Source: Rhodanobacter sp. (GTDB lineage Bacteria; Pseudomonadota; Gammaproteobacteria; Xanthomonadales; Rhodanobacteraceae). From it: a DNA stretch of 64,000 nucleotides. Position 1 is the stretch's first letter; each line of letters begins with the position of its first letter. A program made the translations under genes and the position numbers. This document shows positions 11,289 to 21,005 of the stretch, piece by piece. The notes beneath the pieces are model-generated. The model was not told the DNA's origin. It ran no database searches and was given only the letters and a program-made list of their open reading frames with translations. The stretch lies in contig SCRM01000019.1 of the NCBI GenBank assembly GCA_004298045.1, positions 203,195-267,194 of the forward strand, in the 5' to 3' direction.

Positions 11289-11540
11289 GATTCGACTCCT
11301 CGGAGAAATGGATCAATACCAAGGTGATTTGGTATGCCGGCGTTTCATATCAAATGGCCGTATGACGGCACGTGATGAGTGGTGCCTCTCGAGGTGCCGA
11401 AACCGGTAACGGCGTCCACATGCTGCAACTTCTTCGGGGTGGGGTCGAAGAAAAGGACACGCCGGCGCCAGCCGAAACCTTCAGGCACGGCGCGCTCGAG
11501 CGCTTCACTGGTCGGATCAACGAAGTGCCGGCGCCACCCG

Positions 11541-12863
11541 CTAATTGCCAAACGGCGGTTCCACGCCCGCCGCCAGGTGAAATCGACTGATGCCCTCGAA
11601 CAGCAAGGGCAACGCCGCGCGTTCGGCCGCACTCAGCTCCGGGTGCCAGGCGTCCAGCACCAGCGCCGTGCACGGGCCGGGGCCGTGGTTCCACAACTCG
11701 TGCGCGAAACTGCCGTCGTAGGCCACGCCCGTTCCTGCGCGCCAGGTTTCCTCATGCCCGGCAACGCCGCGCACGCAGCGGCCGTCCACGCGCAGGGGAA
11801 TTTCCACGTTGACCCGCACGTTGGTGAGGCCGCGGCTCGGCAACACATGGGTGCCCGGGGCAAGCATGGCGAAGTAGACGTTGGGGCCGAGGTTTTCCAC
11901 CTCTACGCGTTGCGGCAGTGACTCCACCGCCGCCAGCGTGCGCGGCAGATATTGCCGCGCGGCTGGCTCCCGGTCGCCATCCCGATAGAGGAACCACGCG
12001 GTGAGCCGGGCGTCGGCGTCGCCGTCGAGCACGCCTTGCTCACGCAGCAGCGCCAGATCGTGCGTGCGGAAATACGGCTCCCCTGCCTGCTGGGCGGCAG
12101 CTGCCTCCAGCTCGGCCAGCCAGGTATCACCAGCCGCCGCCAGCGCGGCCATGCCGGGCATGCGCACGGCATCCAGTACCGGTGCGGCGGACAGCCCCGG
12201 CAGGTAGAAAAACGCGCAGCTTTGCTGCGGATCGGGATAGGTCGCCACGGCCCGCTTGAGATAGATGTCCAAACCCTGCTCCACCCGCGCCAGCGCCGCG
12301 GCGCCGTACTGCGCGCGCACCGGCTCCATGAGCTCCAGGAAAATTTGCTGCTGGTGGCGCTGGATGTAGTCGATGGCGTGCCGCACCACCGGCCGCAGCA
12401 CGGGTGGCGTGGTGTCGCGGGTGCGCCAGCGAAACGCCGCCTGGGCGGTGGCAATCGCGCGGTAATACGCCGCCGTGGCGTCGTAGGCGTTGCCCAACTG
12501 TTCCAGCGCGGCCGCCCGGTGCAACGGCGTCGACAGATCCTTTGGATCCATCGCAATCACCTGGTCGAAGGTGTCGATGGCGTCCTGCGCCTGGCCAAGC
12601 GCCAGCTGCAGGATGCCGCGGTTCTTGCGGAAATTGGCTTCCTCCGGATCGATCTGCACGGCCTTCTCGAGGTGCTCGCGGGCGCTGTCAAAGTCGCCCC
12701 GACCCAGCTCGCACATCGCCACGTAGTTCAGCGCTTCGGCGTTGTCCGGTTGCGTTTCGAGCGCCTCCCGGTACAGCGCCTCGGCCGCCTCCGCGTGATG
12801 CACCACCACCTCGCCGCGCGCGCGCAGCACGGGATTGTTTCCGCCATCACTTGTTGCTGACAT
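11541..12863 (-). CDS. TPR protein with degenerate aspartyl/asparaginyl beta-hydroxylase-like domain
   Basis: The product is 440 residues. The N-terminal half has tetratricopeptide repeats (AEALYREALETQPDNAEAL and two following units, residues about 20-150). The C-terminal half matches the AspH double-stranded beta-helix through LTNVRVNVEIPL, SFAHELWNHG and LDAWHPELS. Against human ASPH the second iron-ligand His (FAHELW) is kept. The first (PHTG) reads PSRG, and the two arginines that hold 2-oxoglutarate (R688, R735) are replaced by Asn and Cys. The enzyme is therefore probably inactive or altered. The start could instead be 12923 (MKKSRTALHS). Confidence 0.7.
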   Translation of the reverse strand: MSATSDGGNNPVLRARGEVVVHHAEAAEALYREALETQPDNAEALNYVAMCELGRGDFDSAREHLEKAVQIDPEEANFRKNRGILQLALGQAQDAIDTFDQVIAMDPKDLSTPLHRAAALEQLGNAYDATAAYYRAIATAQAAFRWRTRDTTPPVLRPVVRHAIDYIQRHQQQIFLELMEPVRAQYGAAALARVEQGLDIYLKRAVATYPDPQQSCAFFYLPGLSAAPVLDAVRMPGMAALAAAGDTWLAELEAAAAQQAGEPYFRTHDLALLREQGVLDGDADARLTAWFLYRDGDREPAARQYLPRTLAAVESLPQRVEVENLGPNVYFAMLAPGTHVLPSRGLTNVRVNVEIPLRVDGRCVRGVAGHEETWRAGTGVAYDGSFAHELWNHGPGPCTALVLDAWHPELSAAERAALPLLFEGISRFHLAAGVEPPFGN

Positions 12864-13069
12864 GCCAACCTGCCCGATCAACCGCTCGTGGCCACTATGC
12901 AGCGCGGTGCGGCTTTTTTTCATGACTTGGTACAAGCCCCGCCGACGGCGGACGTGGCAGGCAACTGGCGGCGCTTCCCGCAGCGCTTCCCGCGGCGGGT
13001 CTGATCCAAATCACCGCACTGCGACGTTTACGCACTACCGTGCAGGGGTTGTCGTGCGCGCAGATCCCT

Positions 13070-13855
13070 ATGTCTCCTCCTTTCCTGTTGCCGAGCACGC
13101 CGCTTCCGAGCGGCTGGTCCATTGACCCGGTGAGCGGCAACTGCGTGCGTCTCAGTGACGGCGCACAGTTCGGGCCGGCCACCAGCCGTGCCCTTGCATG
13201 GTCCACCCAGGACATCGACCTGCGGCTGCCCGCGGCAACCGGCCTGGAAATGGATGTCGCCCGACTGCGCAACGCACTCGGTTGCGTGGCCAGCGGCGTG
13301 GACGTGGCGACGCTGTCCGACGACGATCCAGTGGCGAGCGAAGCCATCCGTGCCGCCGGGATGGAGCTCGTCGCGCACGGGATCGACGCTTGGCAATGGC
13401 AACCGACACGCATGCTGACGAGCCACTTCCAGCAGCGGCTTGGCTGCCTGTTCGATGCGGTTGGCGTGGACCGCGCGCATCATCCAGCCCCCCGGACAGG
13501 CGGCGAACGGTGGCTGCTCACCGGGCGCATCGGCCAGCTGGCGATCCGCAGCGAGAGCGTCGTTCACGCCACCGCGGAGGTTACCGCCACGCTGCTGGCA
13601 CAAGGTTGCGCGAGCGCCGGCGATGCCATGCAACTGGCCCGCACCTGGGCCATCGAGGCGGCGTGTCAGTACCTGGTCGAAGCGGCCGAAATCACGCTGG
13701 CCCTCGTGCGCCGGGTGCCATTCCACGAGCACGACTCCGGCTGCACCGCCGTGACGCAGGCCGTGGACCAGCTGTTCGCGGGGTTGCCGACGGCGAATGC
13801 GGAACACCGGCCGACCACCCCGCTTCATTCCGGAATCGCCCATGAGCCTGCCTGA
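13070..13855 (+). CDS. Hypothetical protein
   Basis: The product is 261 residues, cytoplasmic in appearance, with no motif I recognise. It contains alternating helical segments and a middle region rich in Asp, Ala and Val. I chose the ATG at 13070 (MSPPFLLPSTPLP); a GTG at 13040 is in frame too. It overlaps the next gene by 14 bases, so the two form a small operon, divergent from the TPR protein. It could be a Xanthomonadales-specific protein; no function is proposed. Confidence 0.55.
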   Translation: MSPPFLLPSTPLPSGWSIDPVSGNCVRLSDGAQFGPATSRALAWSTQDIDLRLPAATGLEMDVARLRNALGCVASGVDVATLSDDDPVASEAIRAAGMELVAHGIDAWQWQPTRMLTSHFQQRLGCLFDAVGVDRAHHPAPRTGGERWLLTGRIGQLAIRSESVVHATAEVTATLLAQGCASAGDAMQLARTWAIEAACQYLVEAAEITLALVRRVPFHEHDSGCTAVTQAVDQLFAGLPTANAEHRPTTPLHSGIAHEPA

Positions 13856-14180
13856 CCTGTCCGTCACCCTGCCTGACACCGGCCCGGACGACCCGACCCG
13901 ACCCTCGCCGGAAGAAGTCGCCGCCATGCATCGCCTGGCGGAAGTGGCACTCGGCAGCTCGGGCCAAGCCCACCGCTGCGCCAACTTCCTGCTGGCGTGG
14001 TCGGACGCCGACCGCTTTGGTGCCTACGACCCCACCGACATCTGGGCGTGCGACCCTACGGTGATCGCTGATACGGTAACGGTGTTCGGCCTCATCGCCC
14101 GCGTGTCCGAATACCCGGAATTGCTGGATCCCACGATCCGCGACGCGCTGGCCGCGATCGTCACCAAATGGCGCCGTTGA
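13842..14180 (+). CDS. Small conserved protein, DUF7673-like
   Basis: The product is 112 residues starting MSLPDLSVTLPD at 13842. The central stretch AHRCANFLLAWSDADRFGAYD followed by DIWACD resembles a family of short proteins found in proteobacterial genomes and mobile elements that I recall as DUF7673. Function unknown. The upstream gene overlaps it by 14 bases, so translation is likely coupled. Confidence 0.6.
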   Translation: MSLPDLSVTLPDTGPDDPTRPSPEEVAAMHRLAEVALGSSGQAHRCANFLLAWSDADRFGAYDPTDIWACDPTVIADTVTVFGLIARVSEYPELLDPTIRDALAAIVTKWRR

Positions 14181-14423
14181 CGAATCAAGCCGCACGCGTG
14201 CAACGCCGGCCGCAGGTGCGCCGCGTTGCGGGCGGTTGGCACGATGGCGCCGCGGTGCGCGTCAAAAGATATAGCGTCAAAATCATCGTCACGCTTTCAG
14301 TCCGATAATCCGTCGACTCGCGGCATCGCGTGCGGCGGCGTAGCGCCGGATGCGCCGCCGACAGGGAACGCACAGAAGCTGACGACTGACAGGCTGACCA
14401 AACGGTTTCAGGAGGTGTTTGCC

Positions 14424-14849
14424 GTGCACAATCCACGCCCCATTTCGCCGCACCTCGGTATCTACCGCTGGCGCATCAACATGGTGCAGTCTTCCCTGCA
14501 CCGCCTGACCGGGCTGCTGCTTTCGGCCGGCGCCGTGGTTTTCACGTGGGGCCTGATCGCGGCCGCCTCCGGCCCCCACGGATGGCAACTGTTTGCGGAG
14601 TTCTCCGGCAGCGCGATCGGCCTCGTCGTGTGGTTCGCGTGGATCTGGGCACTGCTGTTCCACCTGTGCAACGGCATCCAGCATTTGCTGCACAGCCTGG
14701 CCTGGGATTACGGCCAGCAGGCCATGCGTGACCGCACGAAAAACCCCTCGTACTGGACCACCGGCTGGGTGGTCGTGGGAGTAAGCACGGTGCTGACCGT
14801 ACTGGTCTGGGTGCTGCTGGTCATCCGTTTGACGGGAGGTGCGGCATGA
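14424..14849 (+). CDS. sdhC: Succinate dehydrogenase cytochrome b556 subunit
   Basis: Membrane anchor of complex II, 141 residues, three transmembrane helices. The N-terminus RPISPHLGIYRW and the SxxHRxTG motif (SSLHRLTG) are diagnostic. The heme and quinone region reads FHLCNGIQHLLHSLAWD. The start is a GTG at 14424, behind a strong AGGAGGT ribosome-binding site; the open frame upstream to 14226 is not coding-like. First gene of sdhCDAB; it overlaps sdhD by 4 bases (ATGA). Confidence 0.94.
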   Translation: MHNPRPISPHLGIYRWRINMVQSSLHRLTGLLLSAGAVVFTWGLIAAASGPHGWQLFAEFSGSAIGLVVWFAWIWALLFHLCNGIQHLLHSLAWDYGQQAMRDRTKNPSYWTTGWVVVGVSTVLTVLVWVLLVIRLTGGAA

Positions 14850-15253
14850 GCGAGTTTCCGGGCCAATCCAGCGTGCGCGAGCCCCTCAAGATCGCGCGCA
14901 ACTGGGGAGCGTCGCACACCGGCGCCCATCACTGGTGGCTGCAGCGCCTCACGGCAGTGGCGTTGATTCCGCTGACGCTCTGGTTCCTGTTTTTCGCCGC
15001 CAGCCTGGTGCAGCTCGACTATGCCGCCGTGCTGGCAGCGATCGGGCAGTCGCTGCACGCGTTCGCGCTGATCCTCCTGACCGTGTGCCTCTACTGGCAC
15101 GGCATGCTGGGGCTGGACGTCATCATCGGCGACTACGTGCACACGCGCTGGCTGGAGGTCACGTTGCAGATTGCCCTGCGCTTTGGCGCGTTCCTCGGCG
15201 CCCTGGCCACGACCCTGGCGGTACTCGCCATCTGGTTCGCGCGCCTGCATTGA
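14846..15253 (+). CDS. sdhD: Succinate dehydrogenase hydrophobic membrane anchor
   Basis: Second membrane anchor of complex II, 135 residues with three transmembrane segments. Diagnostic segments are HHWWLQRLTAVAL in the first helix and YWHGMLGLDVIIGDYVH, which carries the heme-ligand His and the conserved Asp-Tyr. It is translationally coupled to sdhC and followed 33 bases later by sdhA. Confidence 0.94.
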   Translation: MSEFPGQSSVREPLKIARNWGASHTGAHHWWLQRLTAVALIPLTLWFLFFAASLVQLDYAAVLAAIGQSLHAFALILLTVCLYWHGMLGLDVIIGDYVHTRWLEVTLQIALRFGAFLGALATTLAVLAIWFARLH

Positions 15254-15286
15254 TTCCACCTCTGATTCGAAGGGACGACACGCACC

Positions 15287-17083
15287 ATGTCCACTGAAGC
15301 GTACAAAGTTGAAAACCATCAATACGACGTGGTGATCATCGGCGCGGGCGGCGCCGGCCTGCGCGTGGCGCTGGGTCTGGCAGAAGCCGGGCTGTCGGTG
15401 GCCTGCGTCACCAAGGTGTTCCCCACCCGCTCGCACACGGTGGCCGCCCAGGGCGGCATTGCCGCGGCGCTGGGCAACATGGGCGAGGACGACTGGCGCT
15501 ACCACTTCTACGACACCGTCAAGGGCGGCGACTGGCTGGGCGACCAGGACGCCATCGAGTACATGTGCCGCGAGGCGATTCCCGCCGTCATCGAGCTGGA
15601 GCACTTCGGCGTGCCGTTCTCGCGCACCGAGGACGGGCACATCTACCAGCGCCCGTTCGGCGGCCACACGGTGCGCCACGGCGAAGGTCTGGCACAGCGC
15701 GCCTGCGCAGCGGCCGACCGCACTGGCCACGCCATCCTGCACACGCTGTACACGCAGGCGTTGAAGCACAAGGTCAAGTTCTTCGTCGAGTTTTTCGTCA
15801 CCGACCTGGTGACCGATCCGCGCAGCGGCGACATCACCGGCGCGCTGGCGATCGACCTCAGCGAAGGCAATGTGCACTACTTCCGCGGCCACGCGGTCAT
15901 CCTCGCCACCGGCGGCTACGGGCGCACGTATTTATCCTGCACCTCGGCGCACACCTGCACCGGCGACGGCGGCGGCGCGGCGCTGCGGGCCGGCATTGCC
16001 ATGCAGGATCTGGAATTCGTGCAATTCCACCCGACCGGCATCTACGGTGCGGGCTGCCTGATCACCGAGGGCGTGCGCGGCGAGGGCGGTTATCTCACCA
16101 ACGCCAACGGCGAGCGGTTCATGGAGCGCTACGCGCCGCACGTGAAAGATCTGGCCTCGCGCGACGTGGTCAGCCGCGCCATCACCATCGAGATCCGCGA
16201 AGGCCGCGGCGTGGGCGAGCACAAGGATCACGTGCTGCTGAACCTGGCGCACCTGGGCGCCGACACGCTGCACGAACGCCTGCCGGGCATTTCCGAAACC
16301 GCGCGCATCTTCGCCGGCGTGGACGTCACCAAGCAGCCCATCCCGGTATTGCCGACCGCGCATTACTGCATGGGCGGCATCCCGACCAACCTGTACGGCC
16401 AGGTGGTGCAAAAAGTCGGCACCGACAACGACCACATCGTGCCGGGCCTGTTCGCCATCGGCGAAGCGGCGTGCGTCTCGGTCCACGGCGCCAACCGCCT
16501 GGGCACGAACTCGCTGCTCGACCTGATCGTGTTTGGCCGCGCTGCCGCGCAGCGCTGCGCCGAGATCATCAAGCCGGACACGCCCTTCGCCCAACTGCCG
16601 ACCGACGTGCTGGATCCGGCGCTGTCCCGGCTCGACAAGCTGCGGCACGCAAAAGGCGGCACGCCCACGGCAGTGCTGCGCGAAAAGATGCAGCGCACCA
16701 TGCAGAACGACGCGGCGGTATTCCGCACTGCCGAGACGCTAAAGCAGGGTTGCGAGCGGATCGACGCGGTCTACGCCCAGTTCGAGGACGTGCACGTGTC
16801 CGATCCGTCCCTGATCTGGAACTCCGACCTCATGGAGACCTTCGAGCTCGGCAACCTGCTGGTGCAGGCTGTGGGCACGATGCACTCGGCGGCGGCACGG
16901 CCGGAGACCCGCGGCGCCCACGCGCGCGACGATTTTCCCGAACGCGACGACGCCAACTGGATGAAGCACACTCTGGTCAAAGTCGATCACCAGGGCCAAT
17001 GCGCCCTCGACTACCGGCCGGTACACACGCAGCCGCTCGACCACGAGGTGGAAACCATCCCGCCGGCCAAACGCGTGTACTGA
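15287..17083 (+). CDS. sdhA: Succinate dehydrogenase flavoprotein subunit
   Basis: Oxidises succinate to fumarate, 598 residues, normal length. The dinucleotide-binding motif is [14 protein letters not shown] (residues about 16-29). The FAD-linking His lies in SHTVAAQGG. Substrate-binding and catalytic stretches include [17 protein letters not shown] and [11 protein letters not shown]. The C-terminus [17 protein letters not shown] is typical of proteobacterial SdhA. Confidence 0.97.
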   Translation: MSTEAYKVENHQYDVVIIGAGGAGLRVALGLAEAGLSVACVTKVFPTRSHTVAAQGGIAAALGNMGEDDWRYHFYDTVKGGDWLGDQDAIEYMCREAIPAVIELEHFGVPFSRTEDGHIYQRPFGGHTVRHGEGLAQRACAAADRTGHAILHTLYTQALKHKVKFFVEFFVTDLVTDPRSGDITGALAIDLSEGNVHYFRGHAVILATGGYGRTYLSCTSAHTCTGDGGGAALRAGIAMQDLEFVQFHPTGIYGAGCLITEGVRGEGGYLTNANGERFMERYAPHVKDLASRDVVSRAITIEIREGRGVGEHKDHVLLNLAHLGADTLHERLPGISETARIFAGVDVTKQPIPVLPTAHYCMGGIPTNLYGQVVQKVGTDNDHIVPGLFAIGEAACVSVHGANRLGTNSLLDLIVFGRAAAQRCAEIIKPDTPFAQLPTDVLDPALSRLDKLRHAKGGTPTAVLREKMQRTMQNDAAVFRTAETLKQGCERIDAVYAQFEDVHVSDPSLIWNSDLMETFELGNLLVQAVGTMHSAAARPETRGAHARDDFPERDDANWMKHTLVKVDHQGQCALDYRPVHTQPLDHEVETIPPAKRVY

Positions 17084-17144
17084 CCGGAGCCCCGCGGCGC
17101 TTGCCGCGGGCAATCTCAATATTTCGTTCCAAGGGAGAACTCTC

Positions 17145-17924
17145 ATGGCCCAGTTCCGCTTGCCACAGATGTCCCGGGTGCAGAAGGGCAACTACGTTGC
17201 CGCCAAGCCGGGCGCCAAGAAAGTCCGCAAGTTCAAGATCTACCGCTGGGACCCGGAAATCGGCGGCAATCCGCGCACCGATACCTTCGAGGTCGATGTG
17301 AGCGACTGCGCGATGGTGCTGGACGTGCTGCTCAAGATCAAGAACACCATCGACCCCACGCTGACGCTGCGCCGCTCATGCCGCGAGGGCGTGTGCGGTT
17401 CCTGCTCGATGAACATCAACGGCGAGAACACGCTGGCGTGCACCAAGGCGCTGGACGATCTGCGCGAAGGCCAGGTCAACATCTACCCGCTGCCGCACAT
17501 GCCGGTCATCCGCGACCTGGTGCCGGATTTCAGCCACTTCTACGCGCAGTACGCCTCGATCCAGCCCTGGCTCAAGACCGACAGCCCGGTGGGCTCGCGC
17601 GAACGCCTGCAATCGCCCAAGGACCGCAAGAAGCTGGACGGCCTCTACGAGTGCATCCTGTGCGCCTGCTGCACGGCCTCGTGCCCCAGCTACTGGTGGA
17701 ACCCGGATCGCTTCCTCGGCCCGGCCGTCCTGCTGCAGGCCTACCGCTGGATTTCCGACTCGCGCGACGAAGCCACCGGCCAGCGCCTGGATGAACTCGA
17801 CGACCCGTTCAAGCTCTACCGCTGCCACGCCATCTTGAACGGCACCAACACCTGCCCGAAGGGCCTGAACCCCTCCAAGGCCATTGCCCAGATCAAGCGC
17901 CTGATCGCCGAACGCACGATCTGA
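17145..17924 (+). CDS. sdhB: Succinate dehydrogenase iron-sulfur subunit
   Basis: Electron-transfer subunit of complex II, 259 residues. The [2Fe-2S] cluster is bound by [15 protein letters not shown] plus the later LAC. The [4Fe-4S] and [3Fe-4S] cysteines are in [16 protein letters not shown] and [17 protein letters not shown]. The start at 17145 has AAGGGAGAA upstream. The N-terminus ([15 protein letters not shown]) is about 20 residues longer than in E. coli. Confidence 0.96.
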   Translation: MAQFRLPQMSRVQKGNYVAAKPGAKKVRKFKIYRWDPEIGGNPRTDTFEVDVSDCAMVLDVLLKIKNTIDPTLTLRRSCREGVCGSCSMNINGENTLACTKALDDLREGQVNIYPLPHMPVIRDLVPDFSHFYAQYASIQPWLKTDSPVGSRERLQSPKDRKKLDGLYECILCACCTASCPSYWWNPDRFLGPAVLLQAYRWISDSRDEATGQRLDELDDPFKLYRCHAILNGTNTCPKGLNPSKAIAQIKRLIAERTI

Positions 17925-17950
17925 GGGCGCGGCATCGTTCCGCTGTTCGC

Positions 17951-17974
17951 CGCCTCTCTCTGCCGGGAGAGGCG
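17951..17974 (+). terminator. Hairpin after sdhB
   Basis: Perfect 8-bp inverted repeat CGCCTCTC/GAGAGGCG with an 8-base loop, 26 bases past the sdhB stop. No T-run follows, so it is either a weak terminator or an RNA-stabilising stem. Confidence 0.5.
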
Positions 17975-18008
17975 CCGTGGTGGGCGTCCAGCTTCAAGTC
18001 CCGCACGT

Positions 18009-18090
18009 ACCCTCATCCGGCCCTTCGGGCCACCTTCTCCCGGCGGCAACGCCCGAGAATGAAGGGGTGAGAAGGGGCGGCCGTCCGGGC
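18009..18090. repeat. REP-like dispersed repeat
   Basis: A run containing CCCTCATCCGGCCCTTCGGG, then CACCTTCTCCC, followed by partly complementary GAATGAAGGGGTGAGAAGGGG. This CCCTCATCC.../...CTTCTCCC arrangement is the pattern of short palindromic repeats scattered in GC-rich proteobacterial genomes, usually downstream of genes. It lies between convergent sdhB and the ETF-QO gene. Copy number cannot be judged here. Confidence 0.6.
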
Positions 18091-18146
18091 AACGTGCCCG
18101 TCGGGTGGGCCTCCCGCGCCCGCCGCCACCGCGGCGGGCGGTCACC

Positions 18147-19793
18147 TCACATGCCGTTGTAGATCGGGCCCTCGCCGCCGTGCGGCGTGGTCCAGACGAT
18201 GTTCTGCGTCGGGTCCTTGATGTCGCACAGCTTGCAATGGACACAGTTGGCGGCGTTGATCTGCAGCCGCGGCTGGCCGTCCGCGCCCGTCACGAACTCA
18301 TACACGCCGGCCGGGCAGTAAGTGGCTTCCGGGCCGCCGTACTTCGCCAGGTTCACCTGCACCGGCACGCTCGGATCCTTCAGCGTGAGGTGCGCCGGCT
18401 GGTTTTCGTCGTGGTGCGTGTTGGATAGGAATACCGAGCTCGCGCGGTCGAAGGTGAGCTTGCCGTCGGGTTTCGGGTATTCGATCTTCACGCACGCCGC
18501 GAGCGGCCGCAGCCGGGCGTTGTCGGGCGTGTGGTGATGCAGGTTCCACGGGATGTGGCCGCGCAGCAGCCACTGCTCCACACCGGTCATCACCGTGCCC
18601 ACGCGGCGGCCGTAGTGGAACCACTGCTTGAAGTTGCGTGATTTGCGCAGCTCCCGATGCAGCCACGAGTTACGCAACGCCTCGGGATAACGCGCGAGCT
18701 CGTCGTGGCTGCGTCCGGCCACCAGCGCGTCGAACACTGCGTCGGCCGCCAGCATGCCGGTCTTGATCGCCGCGTGGCTGCCCTTGATGCGCGATGCGTT
18801 CAGCACGCCGGCCTCGCAGCCGATCAGCGCGCCGCCCGGAAACACCAGTTTGGGCAGCGATGCCAGGCCGCCGGCGGTGAGCGAGCGCGCACCGTAGGCC
18901 AGCCGCTTGCCGCCCTCGAACACCGGGCGAATCGCCGGGTGCGTCTTGTAGCGCTGCAGCTCTTCAAACGGCGACAACGTGGGGTTGCGGTAATCGGTGC
19001 CGATCACGAAACCGACGGCCACCAAGTGGTCTTCCAGGTGATACAGGAACGATCCGCCATAGGTCTGCGCGTCCAGCGGCCAACCCGCCGTGTGCATGAC
19101 CAGGCCCGGCCGCGCCCTGGCCGGGTCGACCTCCCACAACTCTTTCACGCCGATGGCATAGCTTTGCGGGTCGCAGTCGGCGTCGAGATGAAAGCGCTCG
19201 ATCAACTGGCGGCCCAGATGCCCGCGCGAGCCTTCGGCAAAAATCGTGTAGTTCGCCACCAGCTGCGTGCCGGGCTCGTAGGCAGCGGTGTGCGTGCCGT
19301 CCTTGGCCACGCCGATCTCGCCGGTCTGCACGCCACGCACCGCACCGTGCTCGTCGTACAGCACTTTGGCGGCGGCAAACCCCGGAAACACGTCCACGCC
19401 CAGCGCCTCGGCCTGCTCGCCCAGCCAGCGCACCACGTGTCCCAACCGCACCATGTAGTTGCCCGCATTGCGAAAACACGGCGGCAGCAGCCAATGCGGC
19501 GTCGCGCGCACGCCGGTGCGGGTGAGAAACACGAAGCGGTCCTCCGCCACCGGCAGCGTCAATGGCGCGCCGCGCTCGGCCCAGTCGGGAATCAGCTCGC
19601 CGAGCGCGCGCGGATCCATGATGCAGCCGGAGAGAATCTGCGCGCCGATCTCCGGCGCCTTTTCCAGCACGCACACGTTGATGTCGTGCTGGCGCTCGCG
19701 GGCCAGCTGCTTCAGGCGGATGGCCGTCGCCAGCCCACCCGGGCCACCACCGACCACGATTACGTCGTACTCCATCGCTTCGCTGTCGCTCAT
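18147..19793 (-). CDS. Electron transfer flavoprotein-ubiquinone oxidoreductase
   Basis: Inner-membrane-associated flavoprotein that passes electrons from ETF (fatty-acid and amino-acid oxidation) to ubiquinone. The product is 548 residues. The FAD motif VIVVGGGPGGLATAIRL is near the N-terminus, IMDPRALGELIPDW follows, and the C-terminal [4Fe-4S] ferredoxin-like domain binds through CPAGVYE and CVHCKLCDI. The start MSDSEAMEYD at 19793 has GGGAG upstream; the open frame beyond it is not coding. It is convergent with sdh, with the repeat above between them. Confidence 0.95.
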   Translation of the reverse strand: MSDSEAMEYDVIVVGGGPGGLATAIRLKQLARERQHDINVCVLEKAPEIGAQILSGCIMDPRALGELIPDWAERGAPLTLPVAEDRFVFLTRTGVRATPHWLLPPCFRNAGNYMVRLGHVVRWLGEQAEALGVDVFPGFAAAKVLYDEHGAVRGVQTGEIGVAKDGTHTAAYEPGTQLVANYTIFAEGSRGHLGRQLIERFHLDADCDPQSYAIGVKELWEVDPARARPGLVMHTAGWPLDAQTYGGSFLYHLEDHLVAVGFVIGTDYRNPTLSPFEELQRYKTHPAIRPVFEGGKRLAYGARSLTAGGLASLPKLVFPGGALIGCEAGVLNASRIKGSHAAIKTGMLAADAVFDALVAGRSHDELARYPEALRNSWLHRELRKSRNFKQWFHYGRRVGTVMTGVEQWLLRGHIPWNLHHHTPDNARLRPLAACVKIEYPKPDGKLTFDRASSVFLSNTHHDENQPAHLTLKDPSVPVQVNLAKYGGPEATYCPAGVYEFVTGADGQPRLQINAANCVHCKLCDIKDPTQNIVWTTPHGGEGPIYNGM

Positions 19794-20066
19794 GCACCAC
19801 TCCCGTTCTAAGCCCGCCACGGCGCGCCTGGTTGCGCGCCAGCCATTGTCCACGGCCCGACGCCCGCCGTGCGGCGCGGGTCGACCCGATCCAGTTCGTT
19901 GCCCCGTGGGCCACGCATCGGCGTTCGACGCATGCCCCGTCGCGGCGGCGGGGCGAAACGCCCCGCGTAACGGTGTCCCAAATGCCTGCAACAAAGCAAC
20001 CTGCCAATGAGGTACGTCAAACGGGGCTCGCCCGGAGCCGGACCGCCGGCGGCCCCGATGACGACA

Positions 20067-20095
20067 ATGCCGGCGTCGCGACGCGACGCCGGCAT
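20067..20095 (-). terminator. Strong 14-bp perfect hairpin after the ComA-like gene
   Basis: Two perfect 14-base arms (ATGCCGGCGTCGCG and its complement) separated by a single base, about 40 bases past the stop of the minus-strand ComA-like gene. On the minus strand it is followed by TTGTCGTC, a poor T-tract. It probably ends that operon. The remaining gene-free bases 19794-20066 and 20096-20136 show nothing else. Confidence 0.55.
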
Positions 20096-20136
20096 CTTTG
20101 CCACGCTCCTTGACCGTACCGGTCACCGGATACGGG

Positions 20137-20967
20137 TCACTCCTTGATCGGCGCCGGATTGGCGACGCGTCCCCAGGTGGATTTGTTGCCCCAGATGTTC
20201 TGGCGCAAGCCTTCCAGTTGCAGGATCTGCGAGTGATCGACGAACAGGTTGACCTCGTTGCCGTAGTTCTTGATGTACCACTCGAACACCAGCGGGTCGG
20301 CCGACTCGAACATGACGTGCTCCAGGCCCACGCCGTTGATGATCGATGCGGCGGCCGCGGTGTTCCAGTTCACCACGTTCTCGGTGATGCCCTCGGACTC
20401 GATCATGATGATGTCGGCGCCGGCGTCCAGCGCGCGCTTGGCGCGATTGACCAGATCGCCCACATCCTTCTTGCCCTCGGCCGCCAGCTCCGCTTCGGTG
20501 GAATCGCCGCCGGAGCCGAACTGGATGCCCAACTCGGGCTTGGCCTTGAGTCCGGCCTTCTTCACCTGCTCGATCAGGCGCAGCAGGCCGGAGGTGGGAA
20601 CGGTGAGGAAGCCGGTGGAGATCTCGATCACGTCGAACCCGACCTCCTTGGCCTCCTTGAGGTACTTGGCCACGGCATCCGGGCCGTAGCGCAAGACAGT
20701 TTCGATCCAGCCGCCGGAGGAGATGTAGGCGTCGTGCTGGTGCGCCAGATCGCTGAACGCGCGCACCTGTTCGCGCGGCAGCAGGGCAAAGGAACCGCCG
20801 GCCCATTTGACGCCGTCGACCCATTGCCCGGCGACGTCCAGCACGTCGGCCAGATGCCGCGTGCCATAGGTGGCGTAATACGGCCCGCGGATTTCGGTCA
20901 GGCCGAACGAACGGGGTTTTTCCGGGCGATAGGCCCGTGGAACGAAATCGAAACTGGTGTTGGCCAT
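20137..20967 (-). CDS. Phosphosulfolactate synthase (ComA)-like protein
   Basis: TIM-barrel protein of the ComA family, 276 residues. ComA joins sulfite and phosphoenolpyruvate to make phosphosulfolactate, the first step of one coenzyme M route; bacterial and plant homologues often have other or unknown roles. Family-like segments are KPRSFGLTEIRGPYY, VDGVKWAGGSFALLP, GFDVIEISTGFL and MIESEGITE. The start at 20967 has AAGGAGA upstream. It lies 38 bases after the MmgE/PrpD gene and is probably co-transcribed. Whether it acts on sulfite here is not shown. Confidence 0.75.
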   Translation of the reverse strand: MANTSFDFVPRAYRPEKPRSFGLTEIRGPYYATYGTRHLADVLDVAGQWVDGVKWAGGSFALLPREQVRAFSDLAHQHDAYISSGGWIETVLRYGPDAVAKYLKEAKEVGFDVIEISTGFLTVPTSGLLRLIEQVKKAGLKAKPELGIQFGSGGDSTEAELAAEGKKDVGDLVNRAKRALDAGADIIMIESEGITENVVNWNTAAAASIINGVGLEHVMFESADPLVFEWYIKNYGNEVNLFVDHSQILQLEGLRQNIWGNKSTWGRVANPAPIKE

Positions 20968-21005
20968 GATGTTTCTCCTTTCGATGTGTGGGGGTGGTTC
21001 GGGGA

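Noticed and set aside
18009..18090. CRISPR-like repeat
   Set aside because: A single palindromic unit without spaced direct repeats; it fits a dispersed REP-type element.
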